From Rugalucina vietnamica (taxonomy: Eukaryota > Mollusca > Bivalvia > Lucinida > Lucinidae): DNA of 64,000 nucleotides. This document shows, piece by piece, positions 25,520-38,333 of the stretch. The notes under the pieces are model-generated. The model had not been told where the DNA came from, did no database searches, and saw nothing but the letters and a program-made list of their open reading frames with translations. The stretch covers positions 50,888,760 through 50,952,759 of the forward strand of contig OZ024873.1 in the NCBI GenBank assembly GCA_964017185.1. Reading direction: 5' to 3'. Every line of letters begins with the position of its first letter. Positions within the stretch are counted from its first letter, which is position 1. A program made the translations under genes and the position numbers.

Positions 25520-26634
25520 CGGCCCCCACCCCTCGGGGAATAGCGGGGGCTTTGACTTTTTGTCCAGCAAATCCCCGCTAATTTAAGCCCCACCCTGCGG
25601 GGACAGTTAGTTGGTAAAACCACTGCTGTTTTCCCTGCAACCTGCTACCTTTTCATTTCACAGCCCCTTTTGCCTATATAAAGCAAACCTTGGGTATTTC
25701 CCCTTCACTGCTGTGACAAAACTTTGGTCAAAGTCCCGCTCATTTCCATGGCTATCCCCCGCCTTCGCCTCGACCGGCCTTGTAAACCAGGGGACATAGG
25801 TTCGATCCTTGGCTTCTTCCGTCTTTCAGATGAGATTTTAAACAGAACATGTAATACTGTCTTCAAGATTTTCTTGCTTTCATTTATCAGTTACAGATGC
25901 AAGATATTTTAGCCGTGTAGTAGTAGGAGAATATAGACCTGTAAATAAAAACATCCAGCCAGAGCTGGCCTCGAACCCCGATTGCCGGGGTAGAAATCAG
26001 GTGTCATAATCACGAGGCTCAAGGCCGTCATCGCCGGTTAGGCAGGTCCGGCGAGCGCCGGACCACTTTTTTGGCCGACCATGGTATCCGCCTTACCACG
26101 TTTTTCGATCACCGCAGCAGTGCTTACCTGTCTTTGATGAGTCGCGGCTTATTGATGAAATTATCATCAACACCTGAAACTCGTGTCATCAAGGCAAAGG
26201 TGCGAAAACAAACATCACAAGAAACACGAAGCGTGTCAAAACATTGCGGTCATTAAAATGACACCTATTTGATTGGATTTGAGGATTACTTTCAGTGAAA
26301 GATAGATTAGGGTTGTAATTAAATTGTTGCTTTTTAATCCAATCTTCGCTTTGATTTTGTGCGCCACAATGACATGAAAAAAAAAAAAAAAAGACGGAAC
26401 ATAGGGGAACACTGTTAAACCCAGGGCTATTAATCTCCAAATGTAGTTTATCAAAGAAAATGTCGACTGGCAAATAATATACACGACATTTTGTATTTGC
26501 ATGCATGTATATTCTAAGTTCTGAGACTGTGTTGATAGTAATATGCCAATGTTATTTCATTGTGGATATGCAAGTGCCGCACGTTGCAAAACAGCCTAAG
26601 ACTTTTCGGTTCCCACAACGTACAGTCCGTGTGA

Positions 26635-26686
<52 letters not shown>

Positions 26687-26990
26687 GTAAAATAAATAAA
26701 TAAAAATAAAAACAGAAGTTACTTTTCTGATAAATCTTCCAATTTATACTGCCTGAATTTCAGTGTTTTTGTTGACAAAAACTATCGAAACTCGGTCCCC
26801 AAAAAGCACTCAGAACACGTTTAGACGCATCAATTTATCAAAAGTTTCTCGGGTGGGTTCCCCCGAACCCCCCTTACGAGAGGGGATGTTCCCCCTCTCT
26901 TGCTCTCCCCCACTCGTGCCTTCGGCACTCGTCCATGCCTTCCGCCGGACCACTTTTTAAAACGCGGCGACGGCCCTGAGGCTAAAAGGT
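25520..26990. other. Mixed SINE fragments and GC-richer low-copy sequence, no gene supported
   Basis: 25760-25870 has a GGTTCGATCCTTGGCTTC box-B-like tract. 25965-26050 holds an inverted tRNA-like tract (GCCTCGAACCCCGATTGCC). 26850-26990 is unusually GC-rich, with short palindromes (CTCGTGCCTTCGGCACTCG). Short open frames here have no recognisable domain or splice context. Confidence 0.6.
26638..26710. repeat. AAT microsatellite grading into AAAT
   Basis: About 15 consecutive AAT units followed by A-rich AAAT units. Confidence 0.95.
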
Positions 26991-27080
26991 GCGGACAAGT
27001 TAGACTGGTCAATTATGCACCCTATACACTATATACCCTATATACATATATGCAACATACTTGGTCAGCCGCACTACCAC

Positions 27081-27188
27081 AGCCGCGTTGTGAGAAAACC
27101 GGATTTTTGCGTATGCGAAAACAGGATCTGATCAGCTGTGCCAGACCTGTTCGGAAACCATATTGTTGGTTTTCTTGTGGCGCGGCTC
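27081..27188 (-). mobile_element. Internally deleted family-A element
   Basis: Only about 108 bp remain: AGCCGCGTTGTGAGAAAACC, CTGATCAGCTGTG, CAGACCTGTTCGGAAACC and TTTTCTTGTGGCGCGGCTC. Confidence 0.82.
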
Positions 27189-27189
27189 A

Positions 27190-28424
27190 AATAATGATTT
27201 TCACAGACAATGGGATCATTAGAATTCTCCTAGCCAATAATGAGCCAGTCATGCCATGATAATTTCAACAAAATCACAGGATCTGAGCTTGTTAGTGGGC
27301 TGTGTGCCACACGTTTTGGTGTCATTTTCCGCGGACCACAGTGTGCTTACAAAGTTGACACCATTAATTTTGAAAGAACAGCTAAGACTCACTCATGTTT
27401 GCGTTGATTTAGGGAACAAAACTTGTTGGTCAGAATGATTGTCTCCGACTTACAATTGTTGCTAGAGATTTAGGGTATGTAATGGCTCAGTTGGTGTTGC
27501 ACTATTTTATTGGAGCATTGTGCCCTACATTAGAGCATTCCTTTGAATATAGGATTCTGAGCATTAACAAACATGTTTAGAGCGCTCTTTCTTGATACTT
27601 ATCATATTGGACTGGATATATTGATTCCTAGATTGTTGTTAAGGTCTATAGCTGTGATTGAAAGCTGGAACATAGGGCTTTTCTGAACAAGTCAAGAGCC
27701 TTAAGTTGTTTTGTGCTAAAAATTAACAACCCTGTTGTTCAAAACTTTGTTAGCTTAATGCTGTTGTTAAGCCCTCAATTTGTTAACTATAATTATTTCG
27801 ACTTCAAAAGCAAATACATTGTTATTTTTTGTTGAAAAAAATGTGAGAATCCTTTGCTGAAAAAAAATGTGAGAATCCTTTGCAGCAAAGGATTCCCACA
27901 TTTTTTCAACAAAAAATTAAGTGTGTATTTGTATTATTGCCATTTGAAATTTTAACGAATCATTATCTAACGACATCATTAATTTTGAACAACTTTCCCC
28001 GTCATCATCGATCATTGCTGTCATCTCAGGAAGGAGCCACTAAGTATCTCCTGGGTCCCAACCAATTATGCATAGTTAATGTGTCTTGCTTTAGAGGGAA
28101 ACAGTCATTGGCTAAAGTGGGATTTGACCTCATAAGCTCTTTATACAGTCTGACACTCTACTGGACTGGCAACCATACTTACCCCCATCAAAGTGACTCA
28201 TATATTTCTCAGAAGTACAAGTTATAATTGTTATTTCCTAGATATAGTACTTTTTTGTGGTGTTTTATGGAGATCTTTTAGTTGTGACTATTTATCTAAC
28301 AGTCTTAAATCTTCTGTGAGCTTCTTTCCATGTGGAATTCTTCATGGTTTGTGATCTGAACTTGATAGTCAGAGCTCAGATCTTCAGTTGCAAATTTTGA
28401 TTGTTTTTGTGATCAGTTCTATAT
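27190..28424. other. Intergenic sequence, one hairpin, no gene seen
   Basis: Only the 27.83-kb hairpin stands out. The 115-codon open stretch starting inside it shows no domain, no codon signature and no splice context. Confidence 0.55.
27829..27917. repeat. Hairpin with one duplicated arm
   Basis: TTGTTGAAAAAAATGTGAGA, ATCCTTTGCTG and a second copy of the same arm precede the inverse GCAAAGGATTCCCACATTTT. Confidence 0.85.
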
Positions 28425-28659
28425 GAGCCGCGAGGCGATAAAACTGGTCTTCGGGGTTTCCAACCAGGTCCAACACAAACCGGGCTGTACAAGCTCAGAG
28501 GCAGGCTAGAAGCTTGAAATTTCGGATTTAAGACGAAGAGGAAATATACTATCCGTGTAGCGAAAACAAAGGCGCTGATCAGCTTCGCGGTTACCGCGAA
28601 GCTGATCTGCGCCTTTGTTTTCGCCTAGGCAAAAATCCGGTTTTCTCATGATGCGGCTC
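28425..28659 (+). mobile_element. Family-A element, TSD ATAT
   Basis: Flanked by ATAT; starts GAGCCGCGAGGCGATAAAAC and ends TTTTCTCATGATGCGGCTC. Core TTCGCGGTTACCGCGAA. Confidence 0.92.
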
Positions 28660-29220
28660 ATATGGTGTATAACGTTTCCTTCTAGTGTTGTAAATATTTG
28701 CTAGTGTATGCTTAAGAAAATAGTAGATGAAGCACAGAACGGCTTTGGCATACATTTAGTCCTTATTTCATCACATTTTGAAGTAAACTGGTATGAACTA
28801 AGACAAACTTACTTCGTTTCTATTGGTCCTTTTCAGAAACTCATAGCATGGTAAGGTCTTGTCCTGAAGAGGCTGTTATAAGACTATATGTATTTATTAT
28901 ATAACTATAAATAGACAGTATTTCAAACAATGCTTTCAGCCCATTGTATATTTTGTCATATTCTATGACCTGGGGTTTTTCCTATTAAATATATGTTGCT
29001 AAATTTAGAACACTGTATTTATCAAGGAAATGTACATTGATTGATGTCTAGCAGTCTTGCTGATGAACTACAAATGATATTTACTACTGTTTAATTTATT
29101 TGAATTAAGACTTTATGTCCCAATGAACTTTTTTAGTAATGCTGGGACTTAATGCAAGCCATTTTCAAATGATTTTTTTTCTGCTCATTCTTTTTAAAAG
29201 TTTTGTATTAAAAGAAAGTG

Positions 29221-29379
29221 TTATACAATAAAACAATTGTTGACTATTGAGTCATTGAATATGATGTGATATCCAACAGAGACCACCAATATTGACCTCG
29301 GCTTCGCCTCGGTCAATATTGGTAGTCTCTGTTGGATATCACATCATATTCAATGACTCAATAGTCAATAATTGTATAA
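29221..29379. repeat. Near-perfect 75-bp-arm palindrome
   Basis: The arms (GACTATTGAGTCATTGAATA, ATGTGATATCCAACAGAGAC, CAATATTGACC) are inverted around CTCGGCTTCGCCTCGG. Only a few mismatches. Confidence 0.92.
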
Positions 29380-29455
29380 TATCATCTATATGTATATCAC
29401 TGCCTTATGCATGGAGTTCGATTATCTGAGTTCAGAGCCAAGTGACACATCTAAC

Positions 29456-29690
29456 TGAGCTGCGTTGTATAAAACCAGTCTTTTGGATTTTCCAATCATT
29501 TGATACACAAGCTAGAAATATAGTGCTAGAGACTCGAAAGGGATTTAGGATCTTAAGTAATGGTTATGTACTTGGTAGAGAAAACAAAGGCACTCCGATC
29601 AGCTTTACCCGCAGCTGATCTGCTCCTAGCTAATGCTTCTGCACATTTGCAAAAACCAGATTTTCTCTTTACGCCACCAAAGTGACACAG
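29456..29690 (+). mobile_element. Degenerate family-A relic
   Basis: Recognisable pieces: GAGCTGCGTTGTATAAAACC, AAAACAAAGGCACTCCGATCAG, GCAGCTGATCTGC and AAAAACCAGATTTTCTC. Confidence 0.6.
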
Positions 29691-30890
29691 AGCGTCTATA
29701 GAGTCTATAGTATAGCAGGTAGCATACATATTGATCTGTCATCGACAATATCTAGACAGAGTCTGTTGGGAGTCTCCTACAGATTTTTTGTGATTATTGA
29801 AACTGAGACTTGGCTTATGGATTATATTATTGCTCTCTATTGGGATTCCTAAGAGTATGTTTTAGTGTGTACCATTAAGATGTTTGAAATCTTGAGATTC
29901 TTGAGTTTGGATTGATTTTGCCTGCAAAGAGGTATGGGTTTTGCACTTTGTTTTCATGTTTTTGAAATAATGTTTGCAATTTATTGTTGCTCATTTGGTT
30001 AAACAGACTGTGCCATCTATAATGCACAAGTCATTTGTAATCATGCAAATGACTGGTGCATCAGTTTGGTTAAGAATAGTATGAATGAGTAGCATTCATA
30101 GTTTGCAACATAGTGTACAGCCCCTTTCACTTGAGTTTGCCGTTTGAGCATTTGCATCACACAAGAAGATCATGTGTTCCGAAGATCTGAGTTTCTTTTC
30201 ATGTTGCCCTCAAAGACTTTTGGATTGATTGATCTGCTGATTTGAGTGACAGCTTCAAACTAAATGACCTTTAAAAACGGCAAGGCAAACTCGAGTGAAA
30301 TTTTTTATTTACTAAGTGGAATTTTTGCCATGTAGATACCGATCAGGCAACTGCTTAAATTGATAAAATTCTGCTTTTGTCTCTATCCTGTTATAAATGT
30401 GTGTTCTTAATATGCATTGTATATGTTGTGCAAAGAATTTTGAAATAAAAATGTGCTTTAACCAAGCAATTACAATGTTTTATCAGAAGAGGTGACATCA
30501 TTACCTAAAGATAAATGCTGAATAGATTTTAAGAACACCTGGCACTTGGGACACTGTTTCAGTTCTAAAATAGAATAAAAAGTTACCTGATTTACAAACA
30601 TTAACGGCAAACTCGAGTGAACAAATTTGATTGACCTAAATGCTCAAACAGCAAACTCGAGTGAAAGCGGCTGTAATTACGAAAGGGTTGACAAATTAGG
30701 TGATGAGCCTTGAATGATGTATTTTTATGACTTCATTTATTATTTATAGATGTGCTCTTTCGACTATCTATTTTGGTAAATGTCACACAAATATGATGAT
30801 ACAATATATGGAATAGCAGTTTTCTGCTTTATGGTTTAAAGTCTAAACTTTTCTGTCAGAGATATCCTGTCAACATTAACATGTATGACT

Positions 30891-31126
30891 GAGCTGCTGC
30901 ATCATAAAACCAGCAATCCATACAGGAAAACAAAGGCGCTGATCAGCTGTGCAGTAACGGAACAGCTGATCAGGGCCTTAATTTGTTTTCAATACAAGGA
31001 TGGTACAATCCCTGGTCTTCTTAAATCTGAAATTTCAAGCTTCTAGCCTTGTTCTGTAACTGTACAGGCTGATTGGCGTCTGACCTGGTTGGAAACCACA
31101 TTGTTAGTTTTCTCATGACGTGGCTC
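30891..31126 (-). mobile_element. Family-A element
   Basis: GAGCTGCTGCATCATAAAACC to TTTTCTCATGACGTGGCTC. Core CTGTGCAGTAACGGAACAG has an imperfect stem. It ends about 435 bp before the acceptor of the first coding exon. Confidence 0.87.
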
Positions 31127-31560
31127 ATTTATGGGATTTTTTATATTACAGGCCAGGAAACCTTTCATTAACACTGGGGTGATTTAAATAATGCTTCTTA
31201 TAATGTCGTTGGAGCCATTTGTATACAATCACATGCAATACCCTTCTGTCATCAGCATAGATGGTCGACTGTCGTAAATAATAGTGATTTTGCTGTCGAT
31301 CGTCCAGTCATGATACACTGTCAATATATCTCAGACAACAGCAAGTTTTGCATGTAATGGTATACACATCACAGGTAGCATTATTTGAATCAACCCCATG
31401 ATTAAACAACATGCCTTATAAAGCAGGTTGACTTTGAAGAGAGTTAAAAGTCTCCATAACTTTGGATATTATAGTAGATTAATATTAATTTAAGGTCCTG
31501 TCTTCTTGTACATCTGCATTACAATCACATTTTCTTCTATCATGTCTATATGTTTTTCAG

Positions 31561-31667
31561 ATTGAGGTTGTGAGTACAGAGTATTGACCAGGGACACACA
31601 TACACATACATATCTGCTGGTGTACTGTATATAGTGTGGCAAGATGTGCGGGTGTTGTGGCGATAAG
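31561..31667 (+). CDS. SLC44A1-like: Exon 1 (first coding exon): 5' UTR part plus residues 1-8
   Basis: A pyrimidine-rich acceptor ends in TTTTTCAG at 31560. About 83 nt of untranslated sequence follow, then ATG at 31644 opening MCGCCGDK, then donor GTAAGA at 31668. Phase 0. The acceptor means a non-coding exon lies upstream. The short Cys-rich N-terminus resembles the Met-Gly-Cys-Cys start of vertebrate CTL1 and could be a site of lipid modification (inference). Alternative first coding exons elsewhere cannot be excluded, because only eight residues support this one. Confidence 0.72.
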
Positions 31668-34600
31668 GTAAGAAGAGATTCAAACTAATCATAATGATAG
31701 ATCTATGTTACTAGTTATTAAAACCAAATCGATGATGGTGATGATGATAATGATGATGATGAAGATGATGATGACAATAACGGTGATGGTGATGATGATG
31801 ATTTTGAGTGTGGGGGCTTATTGGTCAAGCATCAGATTCAGAATTGAGAGGTCCTAAGGTTTGAACACTAATCTGTCGCCAATTAAGTTATGTCCTTCAT
31901 TGAGCAAGATAGTACTGCATGGTTTTTAACCCAGGAAACAGTGGCTAAATCCTGACAGACTGATATGAGCCGCCTCGTGGGAAACCAACAATGTGGTTTC
32001 CGAACAGGTCCGACACAAACCGGCCTGTACAAGCACAGAAAAGAGCTAGAAGCTTGAAATTTCGGATTTAAGTAGAAGAAAAATTGTACTATCCGAGTAG
32101 CGAAAACAAAGGCGCTGAGCAGCTTCGCGGTTACCGCGAAGCTGATCTGCGTCTTTGTTTTCGCTTATGCAGATTGTTGGTTTTCACATGGGGCAGCTCA
32201 AATATTGGTATGTTAAACTACATTCTAAGCGAAAAAAAAAATCATCAACATGGCTAGATAACCAGCTCTTCCCCAGATTGGTGTACATCCAGCCAGCAAC
32301 AACCAAAGCATACACACTATCATGCACATTAAAATAGACAAATTCTAATTCATCAGTGAGCATATAAACATCATGGAGAAATTGCTCAGTAAAGATTTTC
32401 TGGAAGGTTCAAACTAATTTGAAGGCTGGGGACTCAATAATTCTTGTCCTTCAGGTCTGCAGTAACACAACGCAGGGATATTTAAATTCCATAGGAATGC
32501 ACCCTGTGATATTATTGTCCCAAAAAGTTCATTATAGACAGAGACTAGATTCTAGAAGTCATCTTGGCGTTGGCACCATAGAGTCAAAACCATATGAGTT
32601 GTGACGCGAGAAAACCGATCTTGGGGGTTTCGGACTAGGTCCGACACAAACCGGTCTGTTCATTCTCAGAAGAAGGCTAGATGCTTGTAATTTTGGATGT
32701 AAGTAGAAGAAGGACTGACTATCCTTGTAGTGAGAACAAAGGCGCTGATCAGCTCATCTGCGCCTTTGGTTTTGCATATGCATATTTTTTTTTTCTCATG
32801 AAGCGGTTCATATGAAAATTGGCAACAGTTTGCAGGGGGCTATAAAATATTTATTGGGGTTATTGATCTGAAAAGCTGTAACAACTCTGCCACTTATTAA
32901 AAAGGCTGGTCATAGAGAGAAACAAATATAATCATCAAGAATGATTTATGGTTCATGCGCCCAATGTCTGAAGTGATGAAATGGTCAAGCATAAGAAATT
33001 AAGCACACACACAGAGACTGATTTTGTATAAAAAAAAAGTAAAATGACAGTCCGGATTTGATATTCTTAGTGGGCTCATGGGGGCTCATGGGGGCCCAGC
33101 TGCGAGACAGTGGTAAACAAATAAGATATGTATCATGTCTTACATCCTCCGAAGGGCACATAGGAGAGGCATAAATAAAGAAGACTGGGTTTGGGACCTG
33201 TAGACCATTTAATAAAAAAAAGCAAAAAAAGTAACATCATTTGGCACAGTGTACCTGTGCCTGCAATCATCTAATAACATATATGATTCCTAAATACTAC
33301 ATAGTATCATGAAATGATTCTCCACTGGAAGGAGCTTCTTGAGAAACAGTCTAACTTGGAACCACATGGTCCACCTTTGTGTTGCACTTTACTTTTCTAT
33401 TTTTATCGCACCTGCTTATAGCAGGGTGCGATATAGGAGTCCAAATTTCCGTCCGTCCGTTCGTCTGTCCGTACGTCCGTCCGTCCATCAACATTTACGT
33501 CGAAGTTTGGTTTTCTCGACATCAGAGATAGCTGCGAGTCTGAAACCTTGCATAGTAATTGTCCCTGACATACCCTTCAAGCACGCACCTTAACCCGGTG
33601 GCTTTGACCTATATTTCACGGTCCACTGACTTTGAAAAATTTTACGTCGAAGTTTTGTCAACATTACGTTTCTCGACATCAGAGATAGCTGCGAGTCTGA
33701 AACCTTGCATAGTAATTGTCCTTGACATACCCTTCAAGCACGCACCTTAACCCGGTGCCCTTGACCTATATTTCACAGTCCACTGACTTTGAAAATTTTT
33801 ACGTCGAAGTTTGGTTTTCTCAACATCAGAGATAGCTGTCAGTCTGAAACCTTGCATAGTAATTGTCCCTGACATACCCTTCAAGCACGCACCTTAACCC
33901 GGTGGCTTTGACCTATATTTCACGGTCCACTGACTTTGAAAATTTTTACGTCGAAGTTTTGTCAACATTACGTTTCTTGACATCAGAGATAGCTGCGAGT
34001 CTGAAACCTTGCATAGTAATTGTCCTTGACATACCCTTCAAGCACGCACCTGAACCCGGTGCTCTTGACCTATATTTCACGGTCCACTGACTTTGAAAAT
34101 TTTTATGTCGAAGTTTGGTTTTCTCGACATCAGAGATAGCTTCGAGTCTGAAACCTTGCATAGTAATTGTCCTTGATATACCCTTCAAGCACGCACCTTA
34201 ACCCGGTGCCCTTGACCTATATTTCACGGTCCACTGACTTTGATAATTTTTACGTCGAAGTTTGGTTTTCTCAACATCAGAGATAGCTGCAAGTCTGAAA
34301 CCTTGCATAGTAATTGTCCTTGACATACACTTCAAGCCAGCACCTCAACCCAGTGCCCTTGACCTATATTTCACGGTCCACTGACTTTGAAAATTTTTTT
34401 GTCGAAGTTTGGTTTTCTCGACATCAGAGATAGCTGCGTGTCTGAAACCTTGCATAGTAATTGTCCTTGACATGCCCTTCAAGCACGCACCTTGACCCGG
34501 TGCCCTTGAACTATATTTCACGGTCTGTTGACTTTGCCCGATGCAGGTGCGATATCGACCTCCGCGGAGTTCTTGTTGTTCACAATATGTAGATAAAAGT

Positions 34601-37600
34601 TAAAACAGAGACAAGTTAAGTAAGCTACTTCCCTAGTGTAAACCAGGGTTTGTGTGTTTGGTGGCACATACTAGTCTTCTCCACACTTTAAGATAATACT
34701 TAAACCTATGTCCTGTCTCTGTATGACATTTCCTGTCCGTGACATATTTAATTCCAACTCAACAGCAGGGAGCGAGGTGGCTTAATGGTAGAGTCTTGGA
34801 CTCCAAATCAAGTAGTCCTGGGTTCAATCCCCACAGGAGTCACTGTGTTGTCTCCTTGAGCAAGACACATTCACTCCCTACAAGTACTTGTTGATACCCA
34901 GGAAGAGTTTGCTCTTTCCCGACCTGAGTGAATAATTGTCGAATGGGATGTTAAACCTCGATACAAACAATCAAACAATCAAACAAACAACAACAGCAAG
35001 ATTTTGGATGTCTGAAAATGTTTAACTCTAATGGTACACTGTACCCATTACATAACAGCACTCTCCTGGCAGTTGAAGACAGCTTCATCTGAGCCGTGAT
35101 GCAAGAAAACCCGGTCTTTGGGAGTTCCGATCGGTCTGACACAAACCGGCCTGTACAATCCCAGAAGCAGGCTAGAAGCTTGAAATTTCGGATTTAAGAA
35201 GAAGAGAAATTGTTAAGTATCCGTGTAGCGAAAGCAAAGGCGATGATCAGCTTCGCAGTAACTGCGAAGCTGATCTGCGCCTTTGTTTTCGCATAGGCAA
35301 AAATCCTGTTTTCTGGTGATGTGGCTCATCTATCTCTGTGTCTAAGACAGGTGCAACACTTATGCTAGAATAATTACAGGCAATATGATGAGATCTTGTA
35401 TAAGACAAAACACAAGGTTTTATATATCAGCATGTTCTTAACAGCAACATTCTGTAACCATTCACCAGTGCTTCGAGTGAGGCTTAGATGTTGCTGACAA
35501 ACCAAGTTGAATGGTTATGTATTAAGATGGTTGTGATTCTGTAAAAAACATGGTGAAGGGGCTGACTTTGTGGATGACATTTGAGATTGTCATTTGAGAT
35601 ATTATGAGACACATAGGTCATTCAATTTGGTTTCTTCGTGCTGTGGCAATTCTTGGAAATTCCATCAGTACTGGGGTGTTTCTTGCCAGTTGATTAAGAA
35701 TCTTTGATGTACCGACTGTGAACAGATAGACAGGTCATTTGGAGCTGTCAGAATAAACACAGGCAGCTAATGTCTCTATAGTCTCCTACCATGTTACCTT
35801 TTCATATTATTTGTTTGTGGTGGTCTGTAGACTTTGTTATGTATTAAGAGGTCTTCGATGCGACCCCCATGGATTACCATAGAGGCTAACATCAAGAGTT
35901 TTGAAAAGTGGGCAGAATTTTCCATACTCTTCGCATGGTTTTACTAGATTCTAGTAACTGATAAGCCATAAGTCCTGTAGGTATGATGGGGGTTTTTGAT
36001 TTGGAGCAAATCATATTCTCTATATTACTGGAAGCCTCCGTGGTGCATTGGTTTTGTCACTTGTCTAGTAAATCAAGGATCGCAGGCTCGATCCGGGGCT
36101 TCTCCAGTCTGTCGGATGAAGCTATAAACCGAGGTCCCATCTCCATTATGACCTTAGCTGTTGGTGGGAAACAAATCAACCAAATCTATTAAATGGTGAA
36201 TACCCATAATCTGGACATAACTAAAAAGTTGACCAGAATTTTAAACCACTCTACAGTCAAACAAACATTATATTGTATTAACAGAAAGTTTGGCATTAGT
36301 GTATGAAACTTTTTTCAATAGCATTCTGCATGCTCGGCAAATCACACTATTTGGTCATCACTAATACTGTAAATTCGGAAATTTTCGCGAGACTTATTTC
36401 GCGAATTTTCTATTTCTGAATTATAAGCGAGTTCTTGAATTCGCGAGTAAGTGTCCATGTATTCTATAAAGTTTATAGTGACTCTTTATTAGCGAGAATT
36501 TTGAATTCGCGAGGCATTAACCCATTCGCGAATATTAGCGAAAATTAAGTTCTCGCGAATATTTCCGTATCTACAGTATTTCAGATAAATTTTTCACAAT
36601 TTAAGCAGTTAAATTTACATGAAAAGCTGCCATATCATGCTATAGTTTACGCAATGCTGCATAAATACAAGCAATATCATTTCGTTGATGAAATTTGAAA
36701 AAAAAAAAATAAAGAAAAATAAATAAATAAGAAGAACGACCTTGAAACAAGGTATTTTTCACCACATCTTTTTGAGTCCCAATATTTGCTCTGAATTTCA
36801 GAAAGGGACATAAAATTGCATTATGAATTACATGTACTATTTTTGCTCTGAATTTCAGGATGATGAAGAAAAGACAGATTTGACCAATCCAGTGAGCAAC
36901 CGGGGCTGTACCGATATCTTGGTGTTGCTCATCTTCGTCCTCTTCTGGGCCGGAATGGTAAGTAAGCCGTGTCATGAAGAAACAGGATTTTTGCCTTTGC
37001 GAAAACAAAGACATAGATCAGCTGTGCAGTAACTGCACAGCTGATCAGTGCCTTTGTTTTCACTACACAGATAGTACCGTCCCTCTTCTTCTTAACTCTG
37101 GAATTTCAAACTTCTAGCCTTATTCAGAGTCTGTACACTGCAGGTCGCTTTATGTTGGACCTGGTCAGAACCCGTCCAAAAACTGTTTTTCTCGCATCCC
37201 AGCTCAGTTAACCTTGTGCCATTGTTGCTGGACAGAACAGTTGAAAGTTTGGCAGAAATACCGGATTTGACATGGTGGCTCAATCAGTAGTGTGTCTGAA
37301 TTGAAATGGAGCTGATCCAAGATCAATTGGCTTGTCAAGCATATTTCTTTCTTGAAGATTTGATTGTGAAAATATTTCTAAAGCCATTTCTTCTGCTGAA
37401 TCTAGAAGAGCATTATTTTGTCATCTAGTTATACCCCCGGCATTTATGCCGACGGGTATATAGTTTTCGCTTTTCCGTTCGTATGTTCGTTCGTTCGTTA
37501 GTTCGTTTCTTCGTTCGTAATTCCGGAACGTTCGTAGAATTTATGTCAGAGTTTTGGTTAAAGTTTCTCTAGAGGTGTATATCTCATGAACCAATGATCA

Positions 37601-38278
37601 GAAACTATTCATATTTGGACCATAGGTACCTTATAGGGTTTGCTTTGTTTCTATGAGTTTGGACCCTGGGTCCATGCCCGGGGGTGGGGCTAGAGGTCAA
37701 AATCTGGGTCACCTTTAATTTGGGTCACAGGTTTGGTTTAAGTTTCACTGGTGGTGTATATCTCATGAACCAATGATCAGAAACCATTCATATTTTAACC
37801 ATAGGTACCCTATAGGGTTTGCTTTGTTTCTGTCAGTTCGGACCTTGGGTCCATGCCCGGGGTAGGGGCTACAGGTCAAAATCTAGGTCACCATGAAAAT
37901 GTGCTATTTACATAGTGTTTTTTCATCTCTAAGTTCATATCTTAACAAATACTTATAGGAATGTATTCCTGTTTGGATCATAGATACCCTTTAGGATTGA
38001 ATTAAATTACATGGCACCAAACTCTAGGGGTGGGGCTCGAGGTCAAAATCTAGGACACATAAAATACAGTACATAGTTACCAAGATTAATATTCTGTTTG
38101 TCTATATCTTGACAACCATGTATTAGAAAGCGTTCATGCTTACAACACAACATACATGTAGGTACCACATAAGGGCTAGGCTCACTGGTCCATGCATGGG
38201 GTGGGGGTGGGACTTGAGGTCAAGATCTAGGACTTTTTTTTTTTTTTTTTTTTTTTTTTAAGAATGACATTCTACTTT

Positions 38279-38333
<55 letters not shown>

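Noticed and set aside
26770-26990. GC-rich stretch as bacterial contamination or a coding exon
   Set aside because: It is short, palindrome-rich and flanked by ordinary AT-rich repeat sequence, with no protein similarity recognised.
1-31560. Promoter or 5' untranslated exon of the transporter gene
   Set aside because: The acceptor before the first coding exon requires one, but no CpG-rich promoter or donor could be singled out by eye.
33339-34188. Overlapping frames with repeated SLTYPSSTHLNP / SEIAASLKPCIVIV peptides
   Set aside because: They follow the ~160-bp monomers of the tandem-repeat element in intron 1, with no non-repetitive coding part.
34770-34850. Functional tRNA gene
   Set aside because: Box-A- and box-B-like sequences are followed by a SINE body and tail, the cloverleaf is not intact, and similar copies occur elsewhere in the window.
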